Below are positions 51,874 through 59,989 of a stretch of DNA of 64,000 nucleotides, in pieces. Made by a program: the position numbers and the translations under genes. Source of the stretch: Paraburkholderia fungorum (lineage in GTDB: Bacteria > Pseudomonadota > Gammaproteobacteria > Burkholderiales > Burkholderiaceae); the NCBI RefSeq assembly GCF_003610895.1, contig NZ_MCAS01000011.1, positions 102,494-166,493 on the forward strand, written 5' to 3'. Every line of letters begins with the position of its first letter. Position 1 is the stretch's first letter. The notes below the pieces were generated by a model. The model worked only from the letters and a program-made list of their open reading frames with translations, had not been told where the DNA came from and did no database searches.

Positions 51874-52440
51874 ATGTTTGCCAAACAGTATTCGCACCGT
51901 CTGCCCTCCACCTATGACATGGGGATCATCCGCGAGCGCGCGACGCGGCGTGGTCCGTTGTGGGACGAGACCGAGGGTTTGGGTTTCAAGGCATTCGTCG
52001 TCCGTGAAAAGGGCCGCTATGGCGCCACCGCGAACGTGTATGCAGCCGTGTACTTGTGGCTCGACGCCGGGCAAACCGCCGACTTCTTCATGGGGTCGCG
52101 CTTTCAGAACGTGATCGACGACTTCGGCCGTCCCGACGTCGAAACCTGGCTACCGCTCGATGCCCGCAAAGGGCCGGCGCAACGGGCGCTCTCCTTGTAT
52201 CGCGACGAACGGCCGATCGGCGAACAGGACAACCGCGCCGAGTTGCGCGCCGCGTTGACCGAAGAGAATCGACGCATCGCGGAGCAGGACGATACAGTCG
52301 CCGTGGTCTCCGCGCTCGATGTCGCCAACTGGAAGCTGATCCGTCTCACGCTGTCGTCGTCGGCGCCGGTTGCCAGCGCGGGCCGCACGGTCTACGAGGT
52401 GCTGCATCTCGCGCGGCCGGGCGTCGCGAGCCTGACGTGA
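51874..52440 (+). CDS. DUF4865 family protein
   Basis: 188 residues from ATG 51874 (GAGGAG upstream; a GTG 27 bases earlier is less likely). The opening M-F-A-K-Q-Y-S-H-R-L-P-S-T-Y-D-M and I-I-R-E-R-A-T-R-R-G are characteristic of the DUF4865 family, whose function is unknown; dimeric alpha/beta-barrel-like pattern with Y-A-A-V-Y-L-W. Next to a LysR gene, as commonly seen, possibly a small-molecule or monooxygenase-related protein. Its stop overlaps the GTG of a small candidate membrane ORF. Confidence 0.85.
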   Translation: MFAKQYSHRLPSTYDMGIIRERATRRGPLWDETEGLGFKAFVVREKGRYGATANVYAAVYLWLDAGQTADFFMGSRFQNVIDDFGRPDVETWLPLDARKGPAQRALSLYRDERPIGEQDNRAELRAALTEENRRIAEQDDTVAVVSALDVANWKLIRLTLSSSAPVASAGRTVYEVLHLARPGVASLT

Positions 52441-52685
52441 GCGCGTGTGGTGCGTCCAGTTGTGCGACGCTCAGGCGCGGCACGTCGTCCAATAGCAGGG
52501 CGGCTGAAAGTGGTTCGACAGCGGGGCGGGCGGCTCATGATTCAATCGCGTCACCCGCGTCACCCGCACCGCTCGATGCCCGCGTTGCGCTGTCCGCGCA
52601 TCTGGCAGGGCTCGCACTGACGGCGGGCTCGATCGTTGGATTCACCGTGTTAATGGTGCTGTTGTTTCATTGGCTGATGAGGTAG
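52437..52685 (+). CDS. Candidate small single-pass membrane protein
   Basis: 82 residues from GTG 52437, which overlaps the DUF4865 stop by 4 bases (GTGA). The N-terminal part is Ser/Ala/Arg-rich and low in character; the C terminus has one clear TM segment (L-T-A-G-S-I-V-G-F-T-V-L-M-V-L-L-F). The overlap and TM favour a real coupled gene; the odd N-terminal composition argues against it. Function unknown. Confidence 0.35.
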   Translation: MSACGASSCATLRRGTSSNSRAAESGSTAGRAAHDSIASPASPAPLDARVALSAHLAGLALTAGSIVGFTVLMVLLFHWLMR

Positions 52686-52799
52686 CGGGCCGGGTCATGT
52701 ATTTCGCGCTATGCATCGCGATTAAAGTGCGCCGGCCTCGCGTAAACCCCGGTGCGCCGCGTACACTAACTTGCCGATGTGGGGTTAGGGGGCGCACAA

Positions 52800-55109
52800 A
52801 TGACACGCGAAGCGACATCAGATTACACGATGGGAGCAGCGCCTGAGAGCACCCGCTATGGGCCGGATCGGGCCGAGGGGGTGTTGGCTTCGGAGCGTAC
52901 GGTGTTGCGGCTGATTACGCGCAACACCCCGCTGCCGGAATTGCTCGATGAAGTATGCCGCCGCGCGGAAGCGCTGCTCGGCGATGGCGCGACCTGTTCG
53001 ATCCTGCTACTGGATGCGGACGGCATACGTGCGCGCGTGGGCGGCGCGCCATCATTGCCGGCGCATTTCAGTGCCGCGATCGACGGCGTCGCGATCGGTC
53101 CGGGGGTAGGGTCTTGCGGCACCGCGATGTTCGAGCGTCGCATGGTGACGGTCGAGAACATCGAAACCGATCCGCTATGGGCCGACTTCCGGCACCTCGC
53201 GCTGCCGCTCGGCCTGCGCGCGTGCTGGTCGGTGCCATTTGAAAACGATTCCGGTACCGTGCTGGGCGCCTTCGCGGTCTACCACCGAACGCCGCGCCGG
53301 CCGAGTGCCGAAGAGGCGGCGATACTCTATGACATCAGTCACAGCGTCGGTCTCGCCGTGCATCAGGACGCCATGGCGCAACGTCTCGCGCAGAGCGAGG
53401 AGCATCACCGGCTGGTGGTCGATCATCTGAACGAAGGCATCATCGTGCAGTCGCGCGACGGTGTGGTGCTGGCCTGCAATCCGAGTGCGCAGCGCATTCT
53501 GCGGGCGAGCGCCGAACTGATCGGCCACGACATTCTGTCGGTGATGGTGCGTGCATATCACGAGGACGGCTCGCTCGTTACCGAGGCGGATCGCCCGACC
53601 ACCCGGGTGCTGGCAAGCGGCAAACCCCTGCTTGGCGTCACGATCGGTCTGGAGCTGATCGACGGCGATGTCGTCTGGATTACTGAGAATGTTGTGCCGA
53701 TCATCAAACCGGGCGACAGCGAACCCGGTTCGGTGCTGATCTCGTTTACCGACATCGGGCCGGTGCGCGAGGCGCAACGGCAACTCAAGTTTCTGGCCAC
53801 GCGCGATCCGCTTACCGGGCTCTACAACCGCGCCTATCTGGCCGAGCGGATGCGCGATCTGTTCGCGCCGGCCGGGGTGGCCGGGATGAGCGAGCTGGCG
53901 CGGGTTGCGGTGCTGTTCGTCGATCTGGACGGGTTCAAGAAGGTCAACGACACCGCGGGTCACGAGGCCGGAGATGCGCTTCTGTGCAGCGTGGCAGAGC
54001 GGCTGTCGGCATGTGTTGCGCCGGGCGACACGCTCGCGCGCGTGGGCGGCGACGAGTTCGTGATCGTGGTCAGCGCATACGAAAACACCGGGCATCTGAT
54101 CGCGCTCGCCCAGCGTATTCTCGACACGATCGCGGTGCCGTTCGCGGTGGCGGACAACGAGTACTACATGGGCGCGTCGATCGGCATCAGTCTCTTTCCC
54201 GAAGACGGCCAGGACGTCCCCACGCTGATGCGCAACGCCGACTCGGCGATGTACCACGCGAAACAATGCGGCCGGAACAATTTCCAGTTCTTCACGGCCG
54301 AACTGAACCAGCGTCTGCAACGCCGCTTCATGATCGAACAGGCATTGCGGCGCGCGCTCGCCACTGACGAACTGAGCCTCGTGTATCAACCGATCGTCGA
54401 CAGCCAGTGCGGCCGCACGATCGGCGCCGAGGCGCTGCTGCGCTGGTACAACAGCGATCTGGGCAATGTCTCGCCGGTGGAATTCATCCCCGTGGCCGAA
54501 GACGCCGGCCTGATCGTCGAGATCGGCTCGTGGGTGCTGGCGCGGGCCTGCGAGCAGGTTGCGCTCTGGCGGCGCACGCTGGCGCCGGATCTGATCGTCG
54601 CGGTGAACCTGTCGCCGCGCCAGTTCAAAGGCGGCCTGGTGGAACGGATCGAGCACTGTCTGGAGCAATCCGGACTCGAGCCGGGGGCGCTGGAACTGGA
54701 GATTACCGAGCGGCTGTTGATGAGCGACAGCGACGCTGTCTTGCCGATGCTCACTGCGTTGAGCGCGCTGGGCGTGCGGATTTCCGTCGACGATTTCGGC
54801 ACCGGTTATTCATCGTTGTCGTATCTGAAGCGGTTTCCGCTGCATAACCTGAAGATCGATCGTTCCTTCGTCGCCGGGTTGCCGGATCACCGCGATTCGA
54901 TTGCGATTACGCAGGCGGTGGTGGCAATGGCCCATTCGCTTGGCATGAATGTCACTGCTGAGGGTGTGGAGACTGCCGAACAGGCGGCGTTTTTGCGCGG
55001 AATCGCTTGCGACAAGCAGCAGGGATATTTTTACAGCCGCCCGGTTGGGGCGAGTGCTTACGCGCGCAGTTTGTGTGACGCGCAGGTGGGGATGGCCGGC
55101 GCGTCATGA
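52800..55109 (+). CDS. GAF-PAS-GGDEF-EAL protein (c-di-GMP turnover)
   Basis: 769 residues from ATG 52800 with TAGGGGG upstream. Order: GAF domain (about 30-180: C-S-I-L-L-L-D, G-V-G-S-C-G-T-A), PAS (about 200-320), GGDEF domain (about 330-490; R-V-G-G-D-E-F, intact active motif) and EAL domain (about 500-760; A-E-A-L-L-R-W, D-D-F-G-T-G-Y-S-S-L-S-Y). No TM segment, so cytoplasmic sensing. Both catalytic motifs look complete, so it could make and degrade c-di-GMP, the balance set by the sensory domains. A strong hairpin follows the stop. Confidence 0.93.
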   Translation: MTREATSDYTMGAAPESTRYGPDRAEGVLASERTVLRLITRNTPLPELLDEVCRRAEALLGDGATCSILLLDADGIRARVGGAPSLPAHFSAAIDGVAIGPGVGSCGTAMFERRMVTVENIETDPLWADFRHLALPLGLRACWSVPFENDSGTVLGAFAVYHRTPRRPSAEEAAILYDISHSVGLAVHQDAMAQRLAQSEEHHRLVVDHLNEGIIVQSRDGVVLACNPSAQRILRASAELIGHDILSVMVRAYHEDGSLVTEADRPTTRVLASGKPLLGVTIGLELIDGDVVWITENVVPIIKPGDSEPGSVLISFTDIGPVREAQRQLKFLATRDPLTGLYNRAYLAERMRDLFAPAGVAGMSELARVAVLFVDLDGFKKVNDTAGHEAGDALLCSVAERLSACVAPGDTLARVGGDEFVIVVSAYENTGHLIALAQRILDTIAVPFAVADNEYYMGASIGISLFPEDGQDVPTLMRNADSAMYHAKQCGRNNFQFFTAELNQRLQRRFMIEQALRRALATDELSLVYQPIVDSQCGRTIGAEALLRWYNSDLGNVSPVEFIPVAEDAGLIVEIGSWVLARACEQVALWRRTLAPDLIVAVNLSPRQFKGGLVERIEHCLEQSGLEPGALELEITERLLMSDSDAVLPMLTALSALGVRISVDDFGTGYSSLSYLKRFPLHNLKIDRSFVAGLPDHRDSIAITQAVVAMAHSLGMNVTAEGVETAEQAAFLRGIACDKQQGYFYSRPVGASAYARSLCDAQVGMAGAS

Positions 55110-55116
55110 CTGGCAA

Positions 55117-55144
55117 GGCGCTTGCGGACATGGCCGCAAGCGCC
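55117..55144 (+). other. Strong hairpin after the GGDEF-EAL gene
   Basis: A perfect 11-base-pair stem GGCGCTTGCGG / CCGCAAGCGCC with a 6-base loop starts 7 bases after the stop. No T-run follows on either strand, so it is not a standard intrinsic terminator; it may stabilise the mRNA 3' end or work with Rho. Confidence 0.6.
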
Positions 55145-55715
55145 GCAAAACCTCATCCGCGGGCGGGTTATCCAAATTGCCTCGCTGCCGCGGGTGCCCA
55201 GATCCGATTGTTCAGTTTGACGAACAAGTGCCTTCGCGTTCCCGGTATTTATCCGCGCCTCCAGTCTCCCTAGAATCCTCCCATCGAATGTTATTTCCGC
55301 GCTGTGCCGAAGCGGCCCCGCGCGATGGGAGCCGTTATGCCAGCCTTGATTACGAACCAGCTTTACCGGCCGTCGGTGGTTCTGCCGATGGTTGCCCTCA
55401 TGCAGGTGATGGTGTCGCAGGATTTCAACCTCGGGCAGGTCGGTTGGGTCGTTGCGACGCGCGGCGCGCAAGCCGCGCTGCAGCGCTCGCGCGAATTGTT
55501 CTGTGCGGTGCACTGCGACGCCTGAACGTCATCCGTCAGGCGCAATTCCCGTCAATCGGCCGGTGCAGGCCCCCCCGGTGGGGCGAACCTGGATCGTGAG
55601 CCGGTTCCACCAGTTGGACAACGCAACAGAAACGATCAGAAAGAGCGATAAAGGCAACCCGAGGCGCTGAGCGTAAGATGCTACGACCAGCATCCCCAGC
55701 TTCGGGAGATTTGCC
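55145..55715. other. 571-base region with little coding evidence
   Basis: Between the GGDEF-EAL hairpin and the flavoprotein gene. Several frames are open on both strands but composition is shadow-like. One small plus-strand frame (55337-55525) has a reasonable start and is listed separately. No RNA gene seen. Confidence 0.4.
55337..55525 (+). CDS. Candidate small ORF, function unknown
   Basis: 62 residues from ATG 55337, with GGGAG five bases upstream. Contains a mildly hydrophobic stretch (V-V-L-P-M-V-A-L-M-Q-V-M-V). Could be a degenerate remnant or chance frame; listed because of the ribosome-binding site and lack of another gene in 600 bases. Confidence 0.25.
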   Translation: MPALITNQLYRPSVVLPMVALMQVMVSQDFNLGQVGWVVATRGAQAALQRSRELFCAVHCDA

Positions 55716-57116
55716 ATGCCACAGCACTTCGACGCAGTTGTGATCGGCACGGGACAGGGCGGTGGGCCGCTCGCCGTGCGTCTGGCTCAAAGCGGGCGTA
55801 AAACCGCGGTGATCGAGCGGGCGGCTTTCGGCGGGACCTGCGTGAATGTCGGTTGTACGCCGACCAAGTCGTATGTGGCGAGCGCCCGTGCGGCCCACGT
55901 GGCGCGTCATGCCGCGGAGCTGGGCGTGCAGGTGAGCGGCGCGGTCAGCGTCGATCTGGCGGCGGTCAAGGCGCGCAAGGACCGGATCATCGGCGCGGCG
56001 CGCGACGGCGTCGAGAAATGGCTGCGCGGCACGGACAATGTCACCGTCTTCAACGGCCACGCCCGCTTTACCGGTGCGCATGCGCTCGCTATCAGCGGCC
56101 CGGACGGCACGCTGCTCCACGAACTTAGCGCCGACGAAATCTTCCTCAATACCGGCACGCGTGCCGTCGTGCCGCCGCTCGAGGGGCTCGAGCGAATTCG
56201 CTACTACACCAACTCCAACCTGCTCGAACTGACGGAATTGCCGGAGCATCTGGCGATTGTTGGCGGCAGCTATATCGCGCTCGAATTCGCGCAGATTTTT
56301 CGCCGTTTCGGCAGCCGGGTGACGGTGCTGGTGCGCGGTGAGCGCCTGCTCACGCGCGAGGATTCCGACTTCGCCGCCTCCGTGCAGAAGGTGCTGGCGC
56401 GCGAAGGCATCGAGTTCATGTTCGGTGTGCAACCCTCGCGGGTCGAGCCGCATCCGCATCACGAGAACGAGGTGTGTATCGGCTTCGAGCAGAACATTCC
56501 CGCGCTCGAAGCGTCGCACGTGCTGTTCGCCACCGGGCGTGAACCGAATACCGACGACCTCGGGCTCGACGCCGCCGGCATCACGCGGGACAAACACGGC
56601 ACGATTCCCGTCGACGGCCAGTTGCGCACCAACGTGCCGGGCGTCTGGGCGATCGGCGACATCAACGGACGAGGCGCCTTTACCCACACGTCCTACGACG
56701 ATTTCCAGATCGTTGCGGCCAATCTGCTCGACGGCGGCACCCGCAGCGTCGACACGCGGATCATGGCGTACGCGGTGTTCGTCGACCCGCCGCTCGCGCG
56801 CGTCGGGCTCTCGGAGGCTGACGTGCGCAAGGCCGGGCACGACGCGCTGATCGCCACCATGCCGATGACGCGGGTGGGCCGCGCCCGCGAACGCGGCGAG
56901 ACCGACGGGTTCATGAAGGTGCTGGTCGACGCGCGGAGCAAGCAGATTCTTGGCGCGGCGATCCATGGCATCGAAGGCGACGAAGCGCTGCACACGTTCA
57001 TCGACATCATGACCGCGGGCGCACCGTATCCGACCTTGCAGTACGCCATGCACATTCATCCGACCATCAGCGAACTGGTGCCGACCTTGCTCGATGGACT
57101 CAAACCAATGAAATGA
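55716..57116 (+). CDS. FAD-dependent pyridine nucleotide-disulfide oxidoreductase (mercuric reductase-like)
   Basis: 466 residues. FAD-binding G-T-G-Q-G-G-G-P-L, redox-active disulfide G-G-T-C-V-N-V-G-C-T-P-T-K-S, NAD(P) motif V-G-G-S-Y-I-A-L-E-F, FAD motif W-A-I-G-D-I-N-G-R-G, and C-terminal dimerisation domain with H-P-T-I-S-E. The set fits the Sth/MerA/dihydrolipoamide dehydrogenase family; it lacks the C-terminal vicinal cysteines of true mercuric reductase, so mercury reduction is not supported. Several soluble paralogues with unknown disulfide or quinone substrate exist. A GGGAG ribosome-binding site precedes the ATG. Confidence 0.9.
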   Translation: MPQHFDAVVIGTGQGGGPLAVRLAQSGRKTAVIERAAFGGTCVNVGCTPTKSYVASARAAHVARHAAELGVQVSGAVSVDLAAVKARKDRIIGAARDGVEKWLRGTDNVTVFNGHARFTGAHALAISGPDGTLLHELSADEIFLNTGTRAVVPPLEGLERIRYYTNSNLLELTELPEHLAIVGGSYIALEFAQIFRRFGSRVTVLVRGERLLTREDSDFAASVQKVLAREGIEFMFGVQPSRVEPHPHHENEVCIGFEQNIPALEASHVLFATGREPNTDDLGLDAAGITRDKHGTIPVDGQLRTNVPGVWAIGDINGRGAFTHTSYDDFQIVAANLLDGGTRSVDTRIMAYAVFVDPPLARVGLSEADVRKAGHDALIATMPMTRVGRARERGETDGFMKVLVDARSKQILGAAIHGIEGDEALHTFIDIMTAGAPYPTLQYAMHIHPTISELVPTLLDGLKPMK

Positions 57117-57161
57117 GCGGCCCACCTGATGGCAACCGGGGTGACGGGTGCAATGGGCCGC
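57117..57161 (+). other. Inverted repeat after the flavoprotein gene
   Basis: Arms GCGGCCCA (57117-57124) and TGGGCCGC (57154-57161) enclose a 29-base loop and begin right after the stop. No T-run; possible mRNA end stabiliser. Confidence 0.4.
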
Positions 57162-57236
57162 GACGGACAGGAGGACCCGCAGCGCGCCGTGATAACCGTG
57201 ATAACCGTGGTGAAGGACCTATCCGGAGCATGAAAG

Positions 57237-57596
57237 ATGAAACGCGTGAGCAGCAGTGGCAATGTCTTCGATCTCAGCGCGCCGGCAGGCCCCGACGAAC
57301 AGGTCGACGCGCTGGTGGAAGAGGCCGGCGTGAGCATCGAGCGGATCGTCTCGCGAGGACACGCAAGCCCGCCGGACTTCTGGTACGACAGTCCGCGCGC
57401 CGAGTGGGTCGTGCTGCTGAGCGGGGCGGCGGCGCTGGAATTCGAAGGCGAGCGTGAGCCGTATCCGATGAAACCGGGCGACCACGTGCTCATCGACGCG
57501 CATTGCCGGCACCGGGTGGCGTGGACTAGCGACACGGAGCCGAGTGTGTGGCTGGCGGTGTACACGCCAGGCGGATCGACGGGCAATGACCGATAG
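57237..57596 (+). CDS. Cupin domain protein
   Basis: 119 residues with a single beta-barrel: W-V-V-L-L-S-G-A-A-A-L-E-F, M-K-P-G-D-H-V-L-I-D and H-C-R-H-R-V. His-rich second cupin motif present; first motif is reduced (no clear H-x-H), so metal content is uncertain. Likely small-molecule binding or isomerase-type activity. Confidence 0.8.
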   Translation: MKRVSSSGNVFDLSAPAGPDEQVDALVEEAGVSIERIVSRGHASPPDFWYDSPRAEWVVLLSGAAALEFEGEREPYPMKPGDHVLIDAHCRHRVAWTSDTEPSVWLAVYTPGGSTGNDR

Positions 57597-57657
57597 CTGA
57601 GATTGCGCCACCCTAACGGGATTACACTCGAACTGGCACGTATCCTGGAGCGAGATC

Positions 57658-57975
57658 ATGAATGATGCCGAACCCAACAGCACGTTCCGCGGTCTTCCGT
57701 TGACCCCGGAACAGGACGCGGAAGTCAGACACTACATCAAGAAGCAAAAGCAGCAGGGCGCGGAATGGGACACGCCGGAGCTGGCGGCGATGCTTCGCGA
57801 CATGCTGGAACCGCCGGGCGACGACGACGCGGAATTCGATCCCGTGTTCGACGAAACGAAGGCGGTCGCGGAACGTGCGGCGGCTTCGATCGACGAGTCG
57901 ATGGACCCGATCGAAGCCAGCGAAGAGCGGACCGCAGCCATGGAAATCGAGGCGATGAAGGGCCTGAGGCGTTGA
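57658..57975 (+). CDS. Hypothetical acidic protein
   Basis: 105 residues, mostly helical and acidic (E-P-P-G-D-D-D-A-E-F and similar runs), with no TM or known motif. The ATG is preceded by GGAGCGAGATC. Possibly a small regulatory or adaptor protein; no function can be inferred. Confidence 0.6.
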   Translation: MNDAEPNSTFRGLPLTPEQDAEVRHYIKKQKQQGAEWDTPELAAMLRDMLEPPGDDDAEFDPVFDETKAVAERAAASIDESMDPIEASEERTAAMEIEAMKGLRR

Positions 57976-58118
57976 GCCTGCGTCACGAAACCACCGGCGA
58001 GCGGCGGTGATTGGCCTGGGCTGGCTTGGCATCGGCGCGACGCCGACCCGCCGCAGGACGGTCGCGAGTCCGCTACGGTCCGTAACGAATCGGGGAAAAC
58101 AACGATCGGGGAAACAGA

Positions 58119-58505
58119 ATGAGCATTAGCATCGTCCAGCTTGGTTCGCCGAGAGCCGCCGACGAAGGCTTGCGGATCGGCACGGTTCGGCGGCCGCCGC
58201 GCGGCGTACCTCGAACGGAATTCGCCAGCCGCGACTATTACGATGTGTGGCTGCCGAATCTGTCGCCCGATGCGGAATTGATAAAAGAAGCCAAGGCGGC
58301 CGCCAGCGACGCCGCGTGGGCCGCGTTTGCGAAAAAATTCCGCGCGCAGATGAACGATGGCGATACCGCCAAGGTGCTGGACGTGCTTGCCGCATTGTCA
58401 AAAACGACGCACTTTTCCGTCGGCTGCTACTGCGAAGACGAAAACCGGTGCCATCGCAGCATTCTTCGTCAATTGTTAAACGAGCGGGGTGCGCTGATCC
58501 GGTGA
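58119..58505 (+). CDS. DUF488-family protein
   Basis: 128 residues. The C-terminal signature C-Y-C-E-D-E-N-R-C-H-R-S-I-L is characteristic of DUF488 proteins; R-D-Y-Y-D-V-W-L-P-N-L-S also fits. Function unknown; a cysteine-based (redox or nucleic acid) role is possible. In the upstream gap a TCGGGGAAA element is repeated twice within 20 bases. Confidence 0.82.
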   Translation: MSISIVQLGSPRAADEGLRIGTVRRPPRGVPRTEFASRDYYDVWLPNLSPDAELIKEAKAAASDAAWAAFAKKFRAQMNDGDTAKVLDVLAALSKTTHFSVGCYCEDENRCHRSILRQLLNERGALIR

Positions 58506-58653
58506 GACGTGCCTGCGCGGCCGGTATTCGACAAGTCCGGTTGTCATCGCCGATAATCGGCGGCGTGTGGCCCGACCGGGCTTCACAACGAGCCTCGCAA
58601 CGGACCTCACAACGAGCCTCAAAATCGCGATTACACAATCAGGAAACCGACCG

Positions 58654-59229
58654 ATGGGCAAGGGACGCGTCGAAGCCTTCAGCGATGGCGTGATCGCCAT
58701 CATCATCACGATCATGGTGCTCGAATTGAAGGTGCCGGAAGGTCACGATCTCGCCGCGCTGCGCCCTGTGATTCCCGTGTTCTGCGCCTACGTGCTGAGT
58801 TTCATCTACGTCGGCATCTACTGGAACAATCATCACCACATGTTCCATGCCGTGCAGAAGGTCAATGGCGCGGTGCTCTGGGCCAATCTCCATCTGTTGT
58901 TCTGGCTTTCGCTGCTGCCGGCCGTCACACACTGGATCGGCGAAAGTCATCTCGCCGCGTGGCCGGCCGCGATGTACGGCATCGTGCTGTTCATGTCGGC
59001 GATTGCATATTTCATTCTGACCCGCATGCTGATCCGCGAGCACGGCGCGGAGTCCACGATCGCGAAGGCGGTCGGCAACGACTTCAAGGGCAAGGTTTCG
59101 GTCGTCATTTATCTGGCGGGCATTGTGCTGGCATTCGTGCAGCCGTGGCTCTCGGCCGCGCTCTACACGCTCGCCGCGGCGTGGTGGCTGGTGCCCGACC
59201 GGCGTATCGAACACATGATGGAGGTGTAG
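58654..59229 (+). CDS. TMEM175-family potassium channel-like protein (DUF1211)
   Basis: 191 residues from ATG 58654 (AGGAAA site; an in-frame start at 58567 lies in a repeat-rich stretch). Opening R-V-E-A-F-S-D-G-V-I-A-I is the TMEM175 signature in TM1; about six TM segments (N-N-H-H-H-M-F loop after TM2). Bacterial members form potassium channels. Two bases later a small candidate gene starts. Confidence 0.88.
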   Translation: MGKGRVEAFSDGVIAIIITIMVLELKVPEGHDLAALRPVIPVFCAYVLSFIYVGIYWNNHHHMFHAVQKVNGAVLWANLHLLFWLSLLPAVTHWIGESHLAAWPAAMYGIVLFMSAIAYFILTRMLIREHGAESTIAKAVGNDFKGKVSVVIYLAGIVLAFVQPWLSAALYTLAAAWWLVPDRRIEHMMEV

Positions 59230-59231
59230 GC

Positions 59232-59363
59232 ATGTTGCTGACGCTCTGGCTCGTGCTGGCGTTCGCGTTCCTTGCCGCGCTGAGCGTGAGCGTGAGGATA
59301 TCGCAGCGGGAACCCGCTGCCACCGGCAGACTAAGGCCGGTTGACCGATACCTGGCGCCATGA
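59232..59363 (+). CDS. Candidate 43-residue membrane peptide
   Basis: ATG 59232 begins 2 bases after the channel gene stop and the stop overlaps the next ATG by 4 bases (ATGA). The peptide has one N-terminal TM segment (L-L-T-L-W-L-V-L-A-F-A-F-L-A-A) and a basic C terminus. Spacing on both sides is what a real coupled operon gene would show. Too short for family assignment. Confidence 0.5.
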   Translation: MLLTLWLVLAFAFLAALSVSVRISQREPAATGRLRPVDRYLAP

Positions 59364-59848
59364 CTTCGCCTACTCATCGCTCCCAAATCACCCGGATCGG
59401 CCTGATCTCCGACACGCACAACCTCGTGCGTCCTGAAGCCCTGCAATATCTCGCCGGGTGCGACGCGATCATTCACGCGGGCGACATCTGCAATCAGGCG
59501 GTGCTCGATGCACTCGCGCGAATCGCGCCACTCACCGCCGTGCGCGGCAACAACGACATCGGCGAGGCCGTCGCTTCGTTGCCGACTCACGTCAAGCTGA
59601 CCGTGCAACAGGTGACGATTCTCGTGGTGCACGACATTGCCGATGTGGGTGACGATCCGCGTCGAGAGGGTATCGGCGTGGTCGTGACCGGACACTCGCA
59701 CAAGCCCGCGATCAGCGAGCGCGACGGCGTGCTGTTCGTCAATCCAGGCAGTGCCGGGCCGAGGCGCTTCAAGTTGCCGATTTCCGCCGGCATGCTGCTC
59801 ATCGAAGGCGCGCGTGCAAGTGCGACGTTCGATTCCCTGGTGGCATAA
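59360..59848 (+). CDS. YfcE/MJ0936-family metallophosphoesterase
   Basis: 162 residues with the calcineurin-like metal ligands in order: L-I-S-D-T-H-N, H-A-G-D-I-C, G-N-N-D, V-V-H-D, and T-G-H-S-H-K-P. Cytoplasmic phosphodiesterase; E. coli YfcE works on artificial phosphodiesters, the natural substrate is unclear. Last gene of a short operon ending at a strong terminator. Confidence 0.92.
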   Translation: MTSPTHRSQITRIGLISDTHNLVRPEALQYLAGCDAIIHAGDICNQAVLDALARIAPLTAVRGNNDIGEAVASLPTHVKLTVQQVTILVVHDIADVGDDPRREGIGVVVTGHSHKPAISERDGVLFVNPGSAGPRRFKLPISAGMLLIEGARASATFDSLVA

Positions 59849-59852
59849 AAAA

Positions 59853-59883
59853 ACGGGCCGGCAAATTCTTGCCGGCCCGTTTC
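59853..59883. terminator. Bidirectional Rho-independent terminator
   Basis: A perfect 12-base-pair stem ACGGGCCGGCAA / TTGCCGGCCCGT with an ATTC loop, an A-run before and TTTC after. It ends the YfcE operon and, on the minus strand, the MFS gene that stops at 59990. Confidence 0.92.
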
Positions 59884-59989
59884 TGAACACACTCATGCGG
59901 ATTGCCGCGCTTGCCTGCCTTCGCCCGCCGATGATTGCCGCAGGCGGTACGCGTGCAACTCCGGCAACCGGCTGCCGCGCAACCCAGGA

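Noticed and set aside
53175..54668. 497-codon minus-strand frame opposite the GGDEF-EAL gene
   Set aside because: Shadow frame lacking motifs.
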